Source of the DNA: Cylicocyclus nassatus
Taxonomy: Eukaryota > Nematoda > Chromadorea > Rhabditida > Strongylidae
Direction of reading: 5' to 3'
DNA: 64,000 nucleotides
NCBI GenBank assembly: GCA_958299035.1
Contig: CATQJL010000316.1
Location: 20,871,676-20,935,675, forward strand
A program made the position numbers and the translations under genes. Within the stretch, counting starts at the first letter, position 1. Each line of letters starts with the position of its first letter. The notes beneath the pieces were generated by a model. It ran no database searches and was not told where the DNA came from. It saw only the letters and a list, made by a program, of their open reading frames with translations. This document shows positions 22,734-33,009 of the stretch, piece after piece.

Positions 22734-23403
22734 CAGGGTGTCCCAAAAAATGTGCACACTGTTTGATCGTCAATAACTTCCTTGCTTTGATGTCTTTCGT
22801 CGACATTCAGGTAGCATTATGTAGAGCAAGGTTCAACTTAGATTAATAGTATGGAGCGAATCACCGACCGCCCTTCATTACTGTAAGGTTACGGTAAGAA
22901 CTTCCAGCATATGGAACCATTGTGAAATATGGCATCTGAGAAAACTTTTCTTCAAAAAATCTGAAAATTCGTATATCAAGGTCTTCGCTCAAGCTGATTC
23001 CATTAAATAACTTTTTACGGGTTTTTCGGCTTTTTTGATCGGTTGGTTTAATCTCATTTCTGATAAATGCTTTACTATGGTTTTTTTTGGATAACTTAGG
23101 AAAGAAGCATCACAGTAAAGTGGACTTTTTATATTCGAAATCGGCGTCTTCAGTTATCACGGTATGAACGCTTTTGGCATTTTCGTTTTGTTCCGAGGCA
23201 GAATATGGCCTCCGATGATCTAAAATCCTTGTCATAGTTTCTACCTTAATTTTGCAGTAATGAAGAGCGATCGGTGATTTGCTCCATACTGTAAATTTAA
23301 GCCAACCTCGCTCTATAGAATAATACCCAAAAGTCGGCGGAGGGCATCAAAGCAAGGAAGTTATTAACGATCAATTAGTGTGCACACTTTTTGAGACACC
23401 CTG
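22734..23403 (+). mobile_element. Tc1/mariner-type MITE (CAGGGTGTCCC family), copy a
   Basis: 670-bp element bounded by TA dinucleotides with long inverted ends starting CAGGGTGTCCCAAAAAATGT on the left. The right end is the complement of CAGGGTGTCTCAAAAAGTGT. TA target duplication and a CAGGGTGTCCC-like tip fit the Tc1/mariner group. No transposase frame is present. Sister copies start at 52754, 53438, 55202 and 57351. Confidence 0.85.
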
Positions 23404-24363
23404 TATGTAAGATTTGATTAAAATTTGAGATTTGAGTTTTTTGGAGTGAATAACGAAAAATCAACAAAATCAACAAAATCAGTCCCTTGCCCGCCTCGTT
23501 TTTCTCATAAATGTATACTTGAGTGCACAAAAGCCGCATCATTCTTCGAAGAATTTGCGCTAAAGTCTGTGCCTTACCTTTATCCACGGTATATCTACCT
23601 TAACATTACATTACAATATTCCAAGCCCGGACCACTCTGGCTATAGCTTCGACTAGGCGTCCCCAATCTCGCGCAAAAACTCCGGACCACAACATGATTT
23701 GTCCTTGATGAGTCCTGAATAGCATTCTTTCTTGTTCGTATTATCTATGTTTTTGCATCAAAAAGGAATCAGAAATAAAATATCTGCATAGCTCTTTTAG
23801 AGCCTTATCGACGCACTTGTTTAGACTAATATGTCCGCGTTCTTTTATAACGGACGGTGCAAAAAAGAGGTCGCTTCGTCCGCCATCTTTTCGCGGGCAC
23901 TGCAATGTGGCATTAGTGCAACAATCACAAAAGTGCTTTGTTTGCAATATCAAATTGTGTGTAGTCAACTGGTGCGAGAAAAATCATAACGTCGACAAAG
24001 TGACACGCACTCAGGTGAACGTAATGCGCATGGACATACAATATAAAGGGGGTTTGGCACAGCTACGGATAACCTTCCAAATGATAAGCCATACGCATGT
24101 GCTTGTGACGGTACGGTGTCCTTTTCTGCCGTACGATACTTACTTACATAAGTAATTCCAGTTAGCGTCAATACCAGTAGTAGAAAGCAGCTGCTTAGCC
24201 AAATTTCTTGGCTGGGAAAATCCGGCAGCACGCAATAGGCGAATTGGTTTCATGTAAGGTCTATGGGAAGGCTGTGGTCTTCACCTACCATGGAAAACAC
24301 TGGTTGGTAATGTTCTACACGGGATTCTATTTTTATAGTTCGAGCCCTTTTTTTATTACTGAG
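23404..24363. other. No gene seen
   Basis: Overlapping frames on both strands near 23817-24231 show no recognisable protein. No strong repeat was noticed. Confidence 0.4.
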
Positions 24364-24835
24364 TAGCTGGTAAACCGGCTTCGCCCGGGCCTCCAAAAAA
24401 TGGAAACATGATTTCTTAGAGGCAACAAGACTCTCAGTCGACCATAGATGTCTTTTTCTTCCTCATAAGATACGAAATGTGGTCGACCTTACCAAATAAA
24501 CAAATACATTCTCACCCCACAGCTAAAAGTTTGCAAAAAATCGATAATTACGGTAATTGATAATTCTAAAACTGATAATGTATTCGTAATGCTCACTTAC
24601 CCCCCCCCCCCCCCTAAGCCACACACTCCAGCCCAAACTTTGCAAAAAAAATTGTTAAAATTGATACCGATCGATAACGAAAAGGCCCACAACATCCGCC
24701 ACGCCCCATATTGTATATGTGCAAAGTTTGGTCCCAATTGATTCAGAAATGTAATTTTCTATTCGGAACATACGTACACACAGACAGACATACAGGCAGA
24801 GAGACAAACACCTGACACTGATTTCAACTTGCTCT
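24364..24835 (-). mobile_element. Helitron-like element, minus orientation
   Basis: On the minus strand it carries the GTCTGTCTGTGTG tract, TACGTATGTTCCGAATAGAA, a CGATCGGTATCAAT patch and a GC-rich hairpin (GGGCGAAGCC) just before CCAGCTAC near 24364. This is the same plan as 15918-16208. The 5' TC end was not located. A 14-C run lies inside at 24601-24614. Confidence 0.45.
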
Positions 24836-26616
24836 ACAGACTCCACGTCTTGGATTGCGCTTCATTATAACTCATTCCAGTACTATGATTGTGAAATCGA
24901 GGGATGGGCCCAGTTGAAACAGAGAGGAACCGACGCAGCTAACGGCTACTTCGGTTATTTGCTACATATCACCGTCAGTGTGCAGTAAGTTATGAAAAGC
25001 TCTACCAAACTCCCTGGCAACGTCTCATTCAGAAACATAACTGATCCAAAGAGCCTTGGGAAAACTCTTGCGGCAAAGTGCAATCTTCTTGGAGGAAGGT
25101 TGTGTGGGGTAAGACGGCATTCCAAATTAATCTCAAAACTAGCGAAGGATTGTAGTAGCAGCGATTTCTGTGTGCATAAACGAAACGATTCACATACAGT
25201 AAGATTAAATTATTTGAACTACGATAAGCAGGCTAGAAAACGCCGGCGAGAGTTTGTTTTGCTTGTTTGCTCTTTTATTTGACTAATCTCCTTTCTTGTT
25301 CTGATACTGATATTGTATTTATCCCAATGACTTTTGTGCCTAAGTCAAGCTTTACGACAATCGAAAAAACAGCAGTAGCACTCAAGTGACTGGTGACTGG
25401 TTTTGAAGCACTAAGGATGCCAGTCGGTTTTAACACAATGACGACAGCTTGACACGCATGGTGTGTCAAGGAATGACTACCGCGTGGGACCGCTTGACAC
25501 ACCAGGTGTGTCAAGGCCTGAATTTTGGTAAAATGACTACTATCCTGAAATAAACTTACTCCATGAACTTTCTTTTGCATAGTATTTAGGGATGACTTCT
25601 GCCTTTCTTGTCAACCTTTCAGATGTACTGTAGGTGTACTGTAGATGGCAGTATGCTCAATTATAGTTAAAAAAGTAGGCTGGTCCGTAAAAAGGGCCTT
25701 GGTCCCAAAAGGCAGACAGCTGAAAATCTGCATGGTCGTCAATGTGTTAATCGCACATAACACTACACTACTTCCACTTCTCGCAAACGTTTTTGCTTGC
25801 TTATCATAGATCAATTTTTCTTTTTTTTCCTTATGCTACTCATCACAGAGGAAATCTCAAACTGATAGTAATGTTTCTGATATTTTTGTATATTCGATTT
25901 TTTTAGAAATTAGACAACATTGGAGGAATGGGCTGCTCGAAGAAACCAGGCGAAAAACAGGATGAAATTGAAGTTGAGTGCCAGTTTCATCCTCGAACGC
26001 ACGTGTATAATGCGATGAAAGGCCAATCTGACTTATGCCGTATGGAATGATTTTTTTTCTTTGAATTTTTTCCACAGCTTCAGATTTAGTAAGTCGTTAA
26101 AAAGTAAACTTTTGGCGAAATGCTGGCAATTTCGAGGACGCAGACGCTGTTACAATACTGTACATCTGATACGCATTTCTGATGTACTTTCTATTTCAAA
26201 AACTCTGAAGTAAAATCCTGCACATCCTAGAGTTTTTCACCAAAAAATGTCGGATTTTCAACTCCGCGTTTTGCAAGTTAGTGTGCATACTTCTTTCACA
26301 TAACGAAATCGTTTAAACTATATTCTCCACATGCTTATCTTCAGCTCTCAGAACTTCGTAGGTGGGGAGTTCCCAGAAATGCCTCCACATTCTCTAATCT
26401 TCACCAAATACCCTTATTTCCTGCTTCAGCTTCAAACCCAAAACATATGTTTATATTTGTTTCGAGATGTTAAGCCTCCATCAAGATTGTTACAACTTTT
26501 ATTTCGGCTGACGTTTCGGCCAACTCGCCTTCGTCGGAGCCTGTAAGTGAGGAACAAATGAGATTTATCCTCCCAAACGTCTCATCAAATGCAAGGAACA
26601 GACAAAAGTTGGCTGA
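24836..26616. other. No gene seen; repeat fragments
   Basis: No supportable gene. Two small palindromes around TTGACAC (about 25449-25517) and, at 26510-26541, a CTGACGTTTCGGCC ... CCTTCGTCGGAG motif of a widespread repeat class. The stretch runs directly into the adapter sequence at the first gap. Confidence 0.4.
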
Positions 26617-26641
26617 GTACTCTGCGTTGATACCACTGCTT
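26617..26641 (-). other. SMART-type cDNA/PCR adapter sequence
   Basis: The 25 bases are the reverse complement of the common template-switching PCR primer that begins AAGCAGTGGTATCAACGCAG. It sits exactly at the gap edge and is laboratory sequence, not genome. Confidence 0.95.
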
Positions 26642-27141
26642 NNNNNNNNNNNNNNNNNNNNNNNNNNNNNNNNNNNNNNNNNNNNNNNNNNNNNNNNNNN
26701 NNNNNNNNNNNNNNNNNNNNNNNNNNNNNNNNNNNNNNNNNNNNNNNNNNNNNNNNNNNNNNNNNNNNNNNNNNNNNNNNNNNNNNNNNNNNNNNNNNNN
26801 NNNNNNNNNNNNNNNNNNNNNNNNNNNNNNNNNNNNNNNNNNNNNNNNNNNNNNNNNNNNNNNNNNNNNNNNNNNNNNNNNNNNNNNNNNNNNNNNNNNN
26901 NNNNNNNNNNNNNNNNNNNNNNNNNNNNNNNNNNNNNNNNNNNNNNNNNNNNNNNNNNNNNNNNNNNNNNNNNNNNNNNNNNNNNNNNNNNNNNNNNNNN
27001 NNNNNNNNNNNNNNNNNNNNNNNNNNNNNNNNNNNNNNNNNNNNNNNNNNNNNNNNNNNNNNNNNNNNNNNNNNNNNNNNNNNNNNNNNNNNNNNNNNNN
27101 NNNNNNNNNNNNNNNNNNNNNNNNNNNNNNNNNNNNNNNNN
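26642..27141. other. Assembly gap of 500 N
   Basis: Exactly 500 N, a placeholder length. It interrupts the integrase of retrotransposon copy 2 on the right, while the left flank shows no retrotransposon sequence. Confidence 0.99.
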
Positions 27142-27596
27142 AATGGAGTGGAAATGACATACCTGGTGAACCAGCATACTATGTTCAAGATGTACTTGTT
27201 ACCTCTATCCGTGGTTTTGAGTGGACCGCACAGATCGAGTCCCACTTTGGCGAAGACGGCTTCGCTATGCACTGGAATAAGTTGTTCTTTATATGCTGGT
27301 TTAGGTTTTCTGCGCATTTGGCATGTGAGACAGCTTTCACACCATTTATGTATGTCACTATAAATTGTTGGCCAATAGTACTTACGCAAAATCTTGGCTA
27401 ATGTTTTTCGCCAGCTGACATGGCCTCCTGAGAGTGCGCTAGAATGATGAGCTTCAAAAAGCAATTGACGCAACGATTGGGGTACCAATAAGAGCAGTTT
27501 TACTGCATCTTTTCGTTCGAATCGATAGTACAAACAACCATCGGATTTTATATGTCTTGTTTGCCATCTCTGATACTTCTTTTTTGATTTGCTCAT
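27142..27596 (-). pseudogene. Integrase N-terminal part (copy 2), truncated by gap
   Basis: About 150 residues before the gap. They carry the HHCC zinc-binding domain (HHSSALSGGH ... CESCLTCQ) and the start of the catalytic core with LDLCGPLK, where the first catalytic Asp lies. The core's remaining acidic residues are lost in the N run. It would insert element DNA into the chromosome. The preceding RNase H frame overlaps in another frame, so a frameshift separates the two. Confidence 0.85.
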
Positions 27597-28866
27597 CAGT
27601 AGAGGGCTCTAAGTTTTCAGTAGTTTTTAGCTGGAAAACTAACCCTAGGAAGCTGTCAGATTTTTGTTCATCTGCAAAGTTAACAGGGTGTTGTAGGCCT
27701 TTTACGAACGTTTTTCTGGGAAATGGTGAAGATTTAGCTTGCACCCCTGTAGCTAAGCAGAATGTTTGTAAACTCACTGGGAATTCGATGATGTCTTGCA
27801 ACTCATCCCTGACTACTGGGATTTCGCTTTTGTCCTCGAAAATGCGCGATAATGCGTCGGCTACCGCATTCTTTTCGCCTTTTACGTGTACAACTTTGAT
27901 GTTGTAACTCTGCAGCTCAATTATCCACCTTGCTAGGCTGTCATGCGTTTTACTTTTATTTAATAAAAATGTGAGCGGCTTATGGTCACTATGTAGAACT
28001 AGCTCGGACATGCAGATATATGGTTTGAATTGGCGTAACGCATATATAATCGCACCTAGTTCTACTTGTACCGCGGGCCAGCGACGCTCGCTATCGCTTA
28101 AAGTGCGGCTACAGTATGCTATGGCATAGTATTTATTTGGCCCCGTTTCGTGCTCCTGCATTAGAGCGCCCGCTTGAGCTACCTGACTGGCATCCGTAAA
28201 AATGTGAAACGGTTTATCGTAATTTGGGTACCCGAGGATGAGTTTTTGCAATAACGCGTCTCTAAGCTCTACGAAGGCGGCTTCTTGCTTGTCGGTCCAT
28301 TGAAATTTATTATCCTTACGCGTTAGCCAAGTGAGCGGCTCAGCAATGGTTGCAAGATTTGGAATAAATTTTCGAAAGAATCCTACCATACCCACAAAAC
28401 GCTTAACTTCCTTGACGTTGCGCGGGGTGGGAAATTCTCTAATGGATCGAGTATCTGCCTCCGCAGGTGAGTAGCTGTGCATATTTACCGTATGACCCAG
28501 AAAAGTGATCTGGTGTCTGGCAAAGACGCACTTTTTCGGCGATGCTTTTAGGTGGAATTCGCGCAAGCGGGTTAACACTTTTCGGATGGCGCTAAGGTGT
28601 GATGGGAAGTCTTTGCTATAGATTAGAATGTCATCAATATATGTAAGTACATTATCCTCTAAACCTCCTAACACGCGGGCCATTATACGAGCGAAATAAC
28701 TACTAGCAGACTTTAGACCAAATGGTAGATGTGTCATCTGGTACACACGATTCTCAGTTATTACGCCGCATTTATAACTACTTTTTTCATCTAGTGGCAG
28801 TTGTAGGTAGCCACTAGCGAGATCTAGAGTGGTGTAATACTTATTTCCACCAATTTTCTCTAGCAC
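27454..28866 (-). pseudogene. Reverse transcriptase and RNase H (copy 2)
   Basis: 470 residues from the RT palm onward: TTLDLASGY, LPFGLKSA, catalytic YIDD, FLGH, VGFFRKFIPN (connection), then RNase H with FTDAS, an ELGAIIYAL helix and LHSDHKPL. Together they convert element RNA to double-stranded DNA. The frame is open upstream to the stop/frame change at 28905, which is shared with copy 1, and ends in an out-of-frame tail after the RNase H-integrase junction. All visible catalytic motifs are intact. Confidence 0.9.
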
Positions 28867-28904
28867 ATCGTCGATGCGGGGGATTGGGTACGGATCAGGA
28901 AGTG

Positions 28905-29546
28905 TTAAGTAACTTTATTGATTGGGCGGCGCATGTCTAGGCAGACACGCAGTGAATTGTCCTTTTTACGCACTACAACTAGATTATGCACCCATGGAGT
29001 GTGTGACTCCTTCATTACGCCGCATTTCAGAAGCATATTTACGTGCTTTTGTAGCTCTTCGCGATACTCTACTGGAACGCGGTAAGGGCGAATGCGTGCT
29101 GGTGGATCATTATTGGTGTAAATATGCACCTTACCAGCTGTACAGCTACCTATGTCATACTGATGTCTAGAAAATACGTCGGCGAATTCTACAAGCAAAT
29201 TTGCCAGCTGCTCACGTTCTACATCGCTTAGATCGCTGTTGTCAAGATCTACGCGGTAGCTCGGGTCATCGCTAGTTAATTCGCTTACACACGAGATTGC
29301 GGAAGTAATTTGCGTATCATCAGCTTCAGTCACCGTAAGACCCTCTTGAATTACCTCAGCGGCATTAGCTATACGCATGCCTGCATATAGAGTTACCGGC
29401 TGGTTGCTTGGATTAGACACCAAAATATATGGTGTCTCGGAATTGATTATGGCCGGAGCTACTACGAGGTCCTTTTCATTTAATTTTGTACATTGTGAGA
29501 CCAAGACAAAGTCATTCTTTGAGTTTGCGGGCGGGGCTGTGCACAC
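28905..29546 (-). pseudogene. Protease-RT linker and RT N-terminus (copy 2)
   Basis: Matches the C-terminal ~213 residues of the 553-2382 frame of copy 1: a spacer rich in Asn and Ser, then an RT start block (ARIRPYRVP, GVMKESHTPWV, LRVCLDMRRPIN) ending with a stop at 28905-28907. It is separated from the protease by a 5-base insertion near 29580-29587 relative to copy 1. Confidence 0.85.
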
Positions 29547-29581
29547 TACAAAACTTTCGCTATTAGGTTGCAGGCATACTA

Positions 29582-30460
29582 TTATATATCCCTCACTCTA
29601 ATCGGGTACTCTAGCTCGCTCAGATCGTTTTTCTTTTTAGGGGTTGCACCCAGGGGGAGTACGGTACTACCGAAATGCACTTGCTTTGTTTGATAGTTGA
29701 TGGTCATGGGGTGTAGCTTGGAAAGAACGTCTTGACCCAGAATTACTTCATAATTGGAGTCTACATTAGGTACACAATGGCCTTTGGTGAAATGGAGAAC
29801 CGCGTATAACTGTGTGTTACCTATGTCGAATTTGACAGTTTTAGAACCAGCCATTGGGACAGGAGTGCCCGCCATGCCTAATGCTGCAAACATATGGGGT
29901 TTGTCAAGATGGAATATTCCTAGAGCTGCGCATATCCCATCCGAAGCTAGTGTTATGGTTGAACCCGTATCTATTAATGCTGATACGCTTATATCATTAA
30001 TTTTTATCCTGATATGTGCGGATGTAACCGGGTGTGTTAGGGATACATGGCAAACTTTGGGGAAATCATAACGCTTGATCGTTGTTAGCTGCATTGCATT
30101 GGAGTCATTGGCTTGGTTATTTGAAGGATTACTCTGATTATTAGATTGGAAGGTGCGGAAATATTGCAAGAAGTTGGTTGGAATTTGGGTCGAAAGATAA
30201 ATTATGAGAGCGCGTGAAAGTATTTGAAAGGTAACAATAGCACAACAGACTACCCAGGGGTGGTAAATGTACTCCAATACGTAATTGAGTAATTTACGCG
30301 GTGTTGCAGTAATGAAATTAACCTTTGAGACTTTTTGTACGGGATTAGGATTAAAGGAGCCCAAGTGTGCGTTCAAAATTGCGTCATGACTTTCGATTGC
30401 TGCCCACAATTCAGTAATTTGTTGTTCGGGTATGAACTCACTTAGATTAGTAATAACCAA
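29582..30460 (-). pseudogene. Membrane anchor and aspartic protease (copy 2)
   Basis: 292 residues. A hydrophobic stretch at about 68-90 is the membrane anchor of the Env-like module. An N/Q/S-rich linker follows, then a retropepsin with DTGS at 164-167 and ILGQDVL near 251. The protease would mature the polyprotein. Membrane anchor and protease are in one frame, as in copy 1. A 28-base deletion near 30470 relative to copy 1 (where the bases lie at about 2112-2139) breaks the join to the ectodomain. Confidence 0.88.
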
Positions 30461-32010
30461 ATTATGATAGGTGAATGATCACTAGAGAGTTGCAGAGTGG
30501 TGATATCGGAGGAAGATATAGATTCGAAGGTATATGTAAGAGGATAAAATTTAAGAATAGAGTTGTTACAAGGGATTTCAAATGATAAGTGTTCAGAGCA
30601 AGGAATAGAATCTACCTCATTGGTCAAAACTCCCGTTATGGGATCGATAAATGTTTTCCATTGTGATTTATTAGGCAAGTTAACAATGACGGAGGGATGT
30701 GAAAAGCAAGAAGAGTTAAATTTTACTAGAGAATATAACGACGGAGGAATTACAGCGCAAGCTTGCGTAGCGACAATGTTTTCGCCTATAAAGTTCGCTT
30801 TGATATCAGAACGCTGTAAAATATTTCGCATGGCTACAGTAGGATTTGCGGAGATAGCGGCTGCAAAAGACATGCTCAGAGAATTCATAGACTTGCATAA
30901 GGACAGAATGGTATGATGAAAAGATGTAGTCAATGAATCTTGCATATTGTCCTCGACTGCTAATAACTGCGCGGCTAATTGATTAGAAGTTGCGAGACCA
31001 ACTTGTTGCAAAACTGTTGGCTTAATGTGTCTTTTTTGACGAGGCATGAAAGAATAGAATTGAGCAGCGTATCCCTGGTCAGTAGGAACAAGAGAGTGAC
31101 CACAATCAAGAAATTGAGAATCAAATGAAGGAAAGGATAGAGCAAATTCTTTAGAGTCGCTTAGCCATACTCTATCTACCAAAGTGCCTTTCATGGGCGA
31201 AACCAAAACATACTTACATCTCTCCTCTGATTCCGGTGTCCATATTACGGCTGCTCCATCCTTCGTTGTACAGGCTCCGTCCCCATATCGGCATCCCTCC
31301 AGTGGTCCTATGGAGCTTTCGATCGTAGGAGATCCATGATAACCATATACCATTGCCTGGAATATGATACAATTTGAAACAGTCATGGTATAGTCCGCAC
31401 AACAATGGAAAGGAGCGGAAGGCCAAACAATTTCAATTTTATTCAAAGTTTTCCAAACGTTACCTATTGCTGAAAGTTCGCCATGAGCGCAAGCTTTGTG
31501 ACTGATCATGTGCTGACACACCCCTTTTGAGACGGTCTGCTCTTTCGTTACAGTTCCCTGTGAGCGAGCACCAAAAAAGTTTACCGAATAAGTGACTGTT
31601 TGGGTAATTATTCTACAAACATTAGCTGTGCTCTTATACCTAATTGTGTTTGGTCTAAACACTTTGATTTTCGTTGGGCGTGCTATCGCAGACCAGCTAG
31701 GCAAAATTTTAGTACAATTGATCCCAGACGGTATTTTCCAGTATGTGACAGGTGATTTGTTAGAACATAAGTACGCGGGAGGTAATTCGTATGCAGATGC
31801 GTGAGCGATCAAAGCGAGAACTAACATACATGTGGATGTGAGTTTAGAAGGACCGGATGTGGAAGAGAATGTGCGAAGAGTTATTTCTCCGCCATCTGTA
31901 GAACTGTTTGGTTCACGGGTTGCAAACGCAATGTCTGCCAACGCGTTATTTCTGGCGATTAGCGCTGCAATATGAGCATCTTTTTCCTCTAAGAGATTGA
32001 GTGCGCGCAT
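30442..32010 (-). pseudogene. Signal peptide and Env-like glycoprotein ectodomain (copy 2)
   Basis: 522-residue frame, the longest view of the module. Residues 5-55 are the end of the nucleocapsid tail. About 57-74 is a hydrophobic signal peptide. The ectodomain has some 17 cysteines and sequons NKS (84), NCT (98), NSS (432), NKS (447) and NNS (482). A furin-type RQKR lies at 324-327, followed by a glycine/alanine-containing helical stretch to about 385. Such a layout is that of a membrane-fusion glycoprotein that is cleaved and anchored near its C-terminus; the anchor lies in the next frame. Which fusion-protein class it belongs to I cannot say by eye. Confidence 0.8.
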
Positions 32011-32281
32011 TAGTGATATCTGGCGCTGGTGTCTGCTCTACTGCTAGCACATTGGATCTGTCGTAACTATCTGATCGCTGATGCGGGATTGAGTTACGTT
32101 GCGCAAGGGTTCTAGAGTAATCTATACGCTCTCTTGGACTTTGTTTATGATTCGAATTTGGTGGAGGATTATTCCTTATTGGAAGTTGACGCCGCTGTTG
32201 AAAATTGTTGTTAGGGGGAGGCATACTAGAGCGACAAACATTAGCAAGATGACCGATTTTTCCGCACTTGTAACAAGTCAC
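31946..32281 (-). pseudogene. Gag zinc knuckle (nucleocapsid, copy 2)
   Basis: CCHC zinc knuckle (CYKCGKIGHLANVC) and a basic Pro/Asn/Gln-rich tail, an RNA-binding nucleocapsid. The frame breaks near 31990, where copy 2 lacks two bases relative to copy 1; the next frame (32010-30442) then picks up the same protein text. Confidence 0.85.
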
Positions 32282-32642
32282 ATTCGCATTGGATGAACGC
32301 GGCCATGATGGTATTTGATCTGTTAGAAAATGGTCTTACCTCTCTCGGTCCGGAATTGGTGGTTGGGTGGTCTCTCCTTCCATGGTTGAAGTCTCTCCTG
32401 ACGTCATCGGTCTCTCTCCTTGCGACGTACGTACGTAAATCTGGATTAAATACCATTACATCGGACATTTCGTTGCATAAAGACTCATATGTGGTTGTTT
32501 TTACCAGAGCATCTTCAAAAGTTTTGGGGTTTTGCGCTTTGACGTGCCATTTCATATCTGGTTTTAGGCGATTGACAAATTCTTCCAAAAGTCTGTCTTG
32601 CACAATGTTCTTAGGCGCCCCTTTCATTAGACTTTGGACCAC
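32241..32642 (-). pseudogene. Gag capsid C-terminal part (copy 2)
   Basis: Matches the second half of the copy 1 Gag frame (LLEEFVNRLKPD ... EVRPFSNRS) and then runs off frame near 32310. Copy 1 and copy 2 differ there by two bases in length, and each shifts the zinc knuckle differently. Confidence 0.85.
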
Positions 32643-33009
32643 TTTTCGGACGATTGGCTCTTTGCTTGCATTCAGCCAGTTCTTGTCTTGCTATTTCGCG
32701 AGAGTATGGCAACTCAAAATGCGAGCGTAGAAACGAAACTACCTTATCATAATTGTTTCTGTCCTCGGGGGCCATTTCTTCAATGATATCGCGCGCGTCG
32801 CCTCTCAAAATAGCATAAAGTGCATTGACTTTAAGTTGTTCCGGCAGAGGTACGACAGAATTGCGCATAATGTCTTCAAACTGGCGATGCCACTCATTAA
32901 AATCTTGGGTGCTATCACCGAAGAAGTATTCAATATGTTTGGGCGCGAGCTTCCCGAGGGCAAGGCCGCTATAAGCTTGACTTAGAACATTAACTTCCGA
33001 TGAAGACAT
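32611..33009 (-). pseudogene. Gag capsid N-terminal part (copy 2)
   Basis: Starts at ATG 33009-33007 (MSSSEVNVLSQAYS), chosen because it is the first ATG ahead of the shared Gag text and is absent from copy 1. It contains FNEWHRQFEDIM and the LYAILRGDARD block, then is broken by a deletion of 26 bases at 32652, relative to 4327-4352 in copy 1. Confidence 0.85.

Noticed and set aside
26470..27177. Long open frames across the first N run on both strands
   Set aside because: They exist only because the N bases contain no stops.
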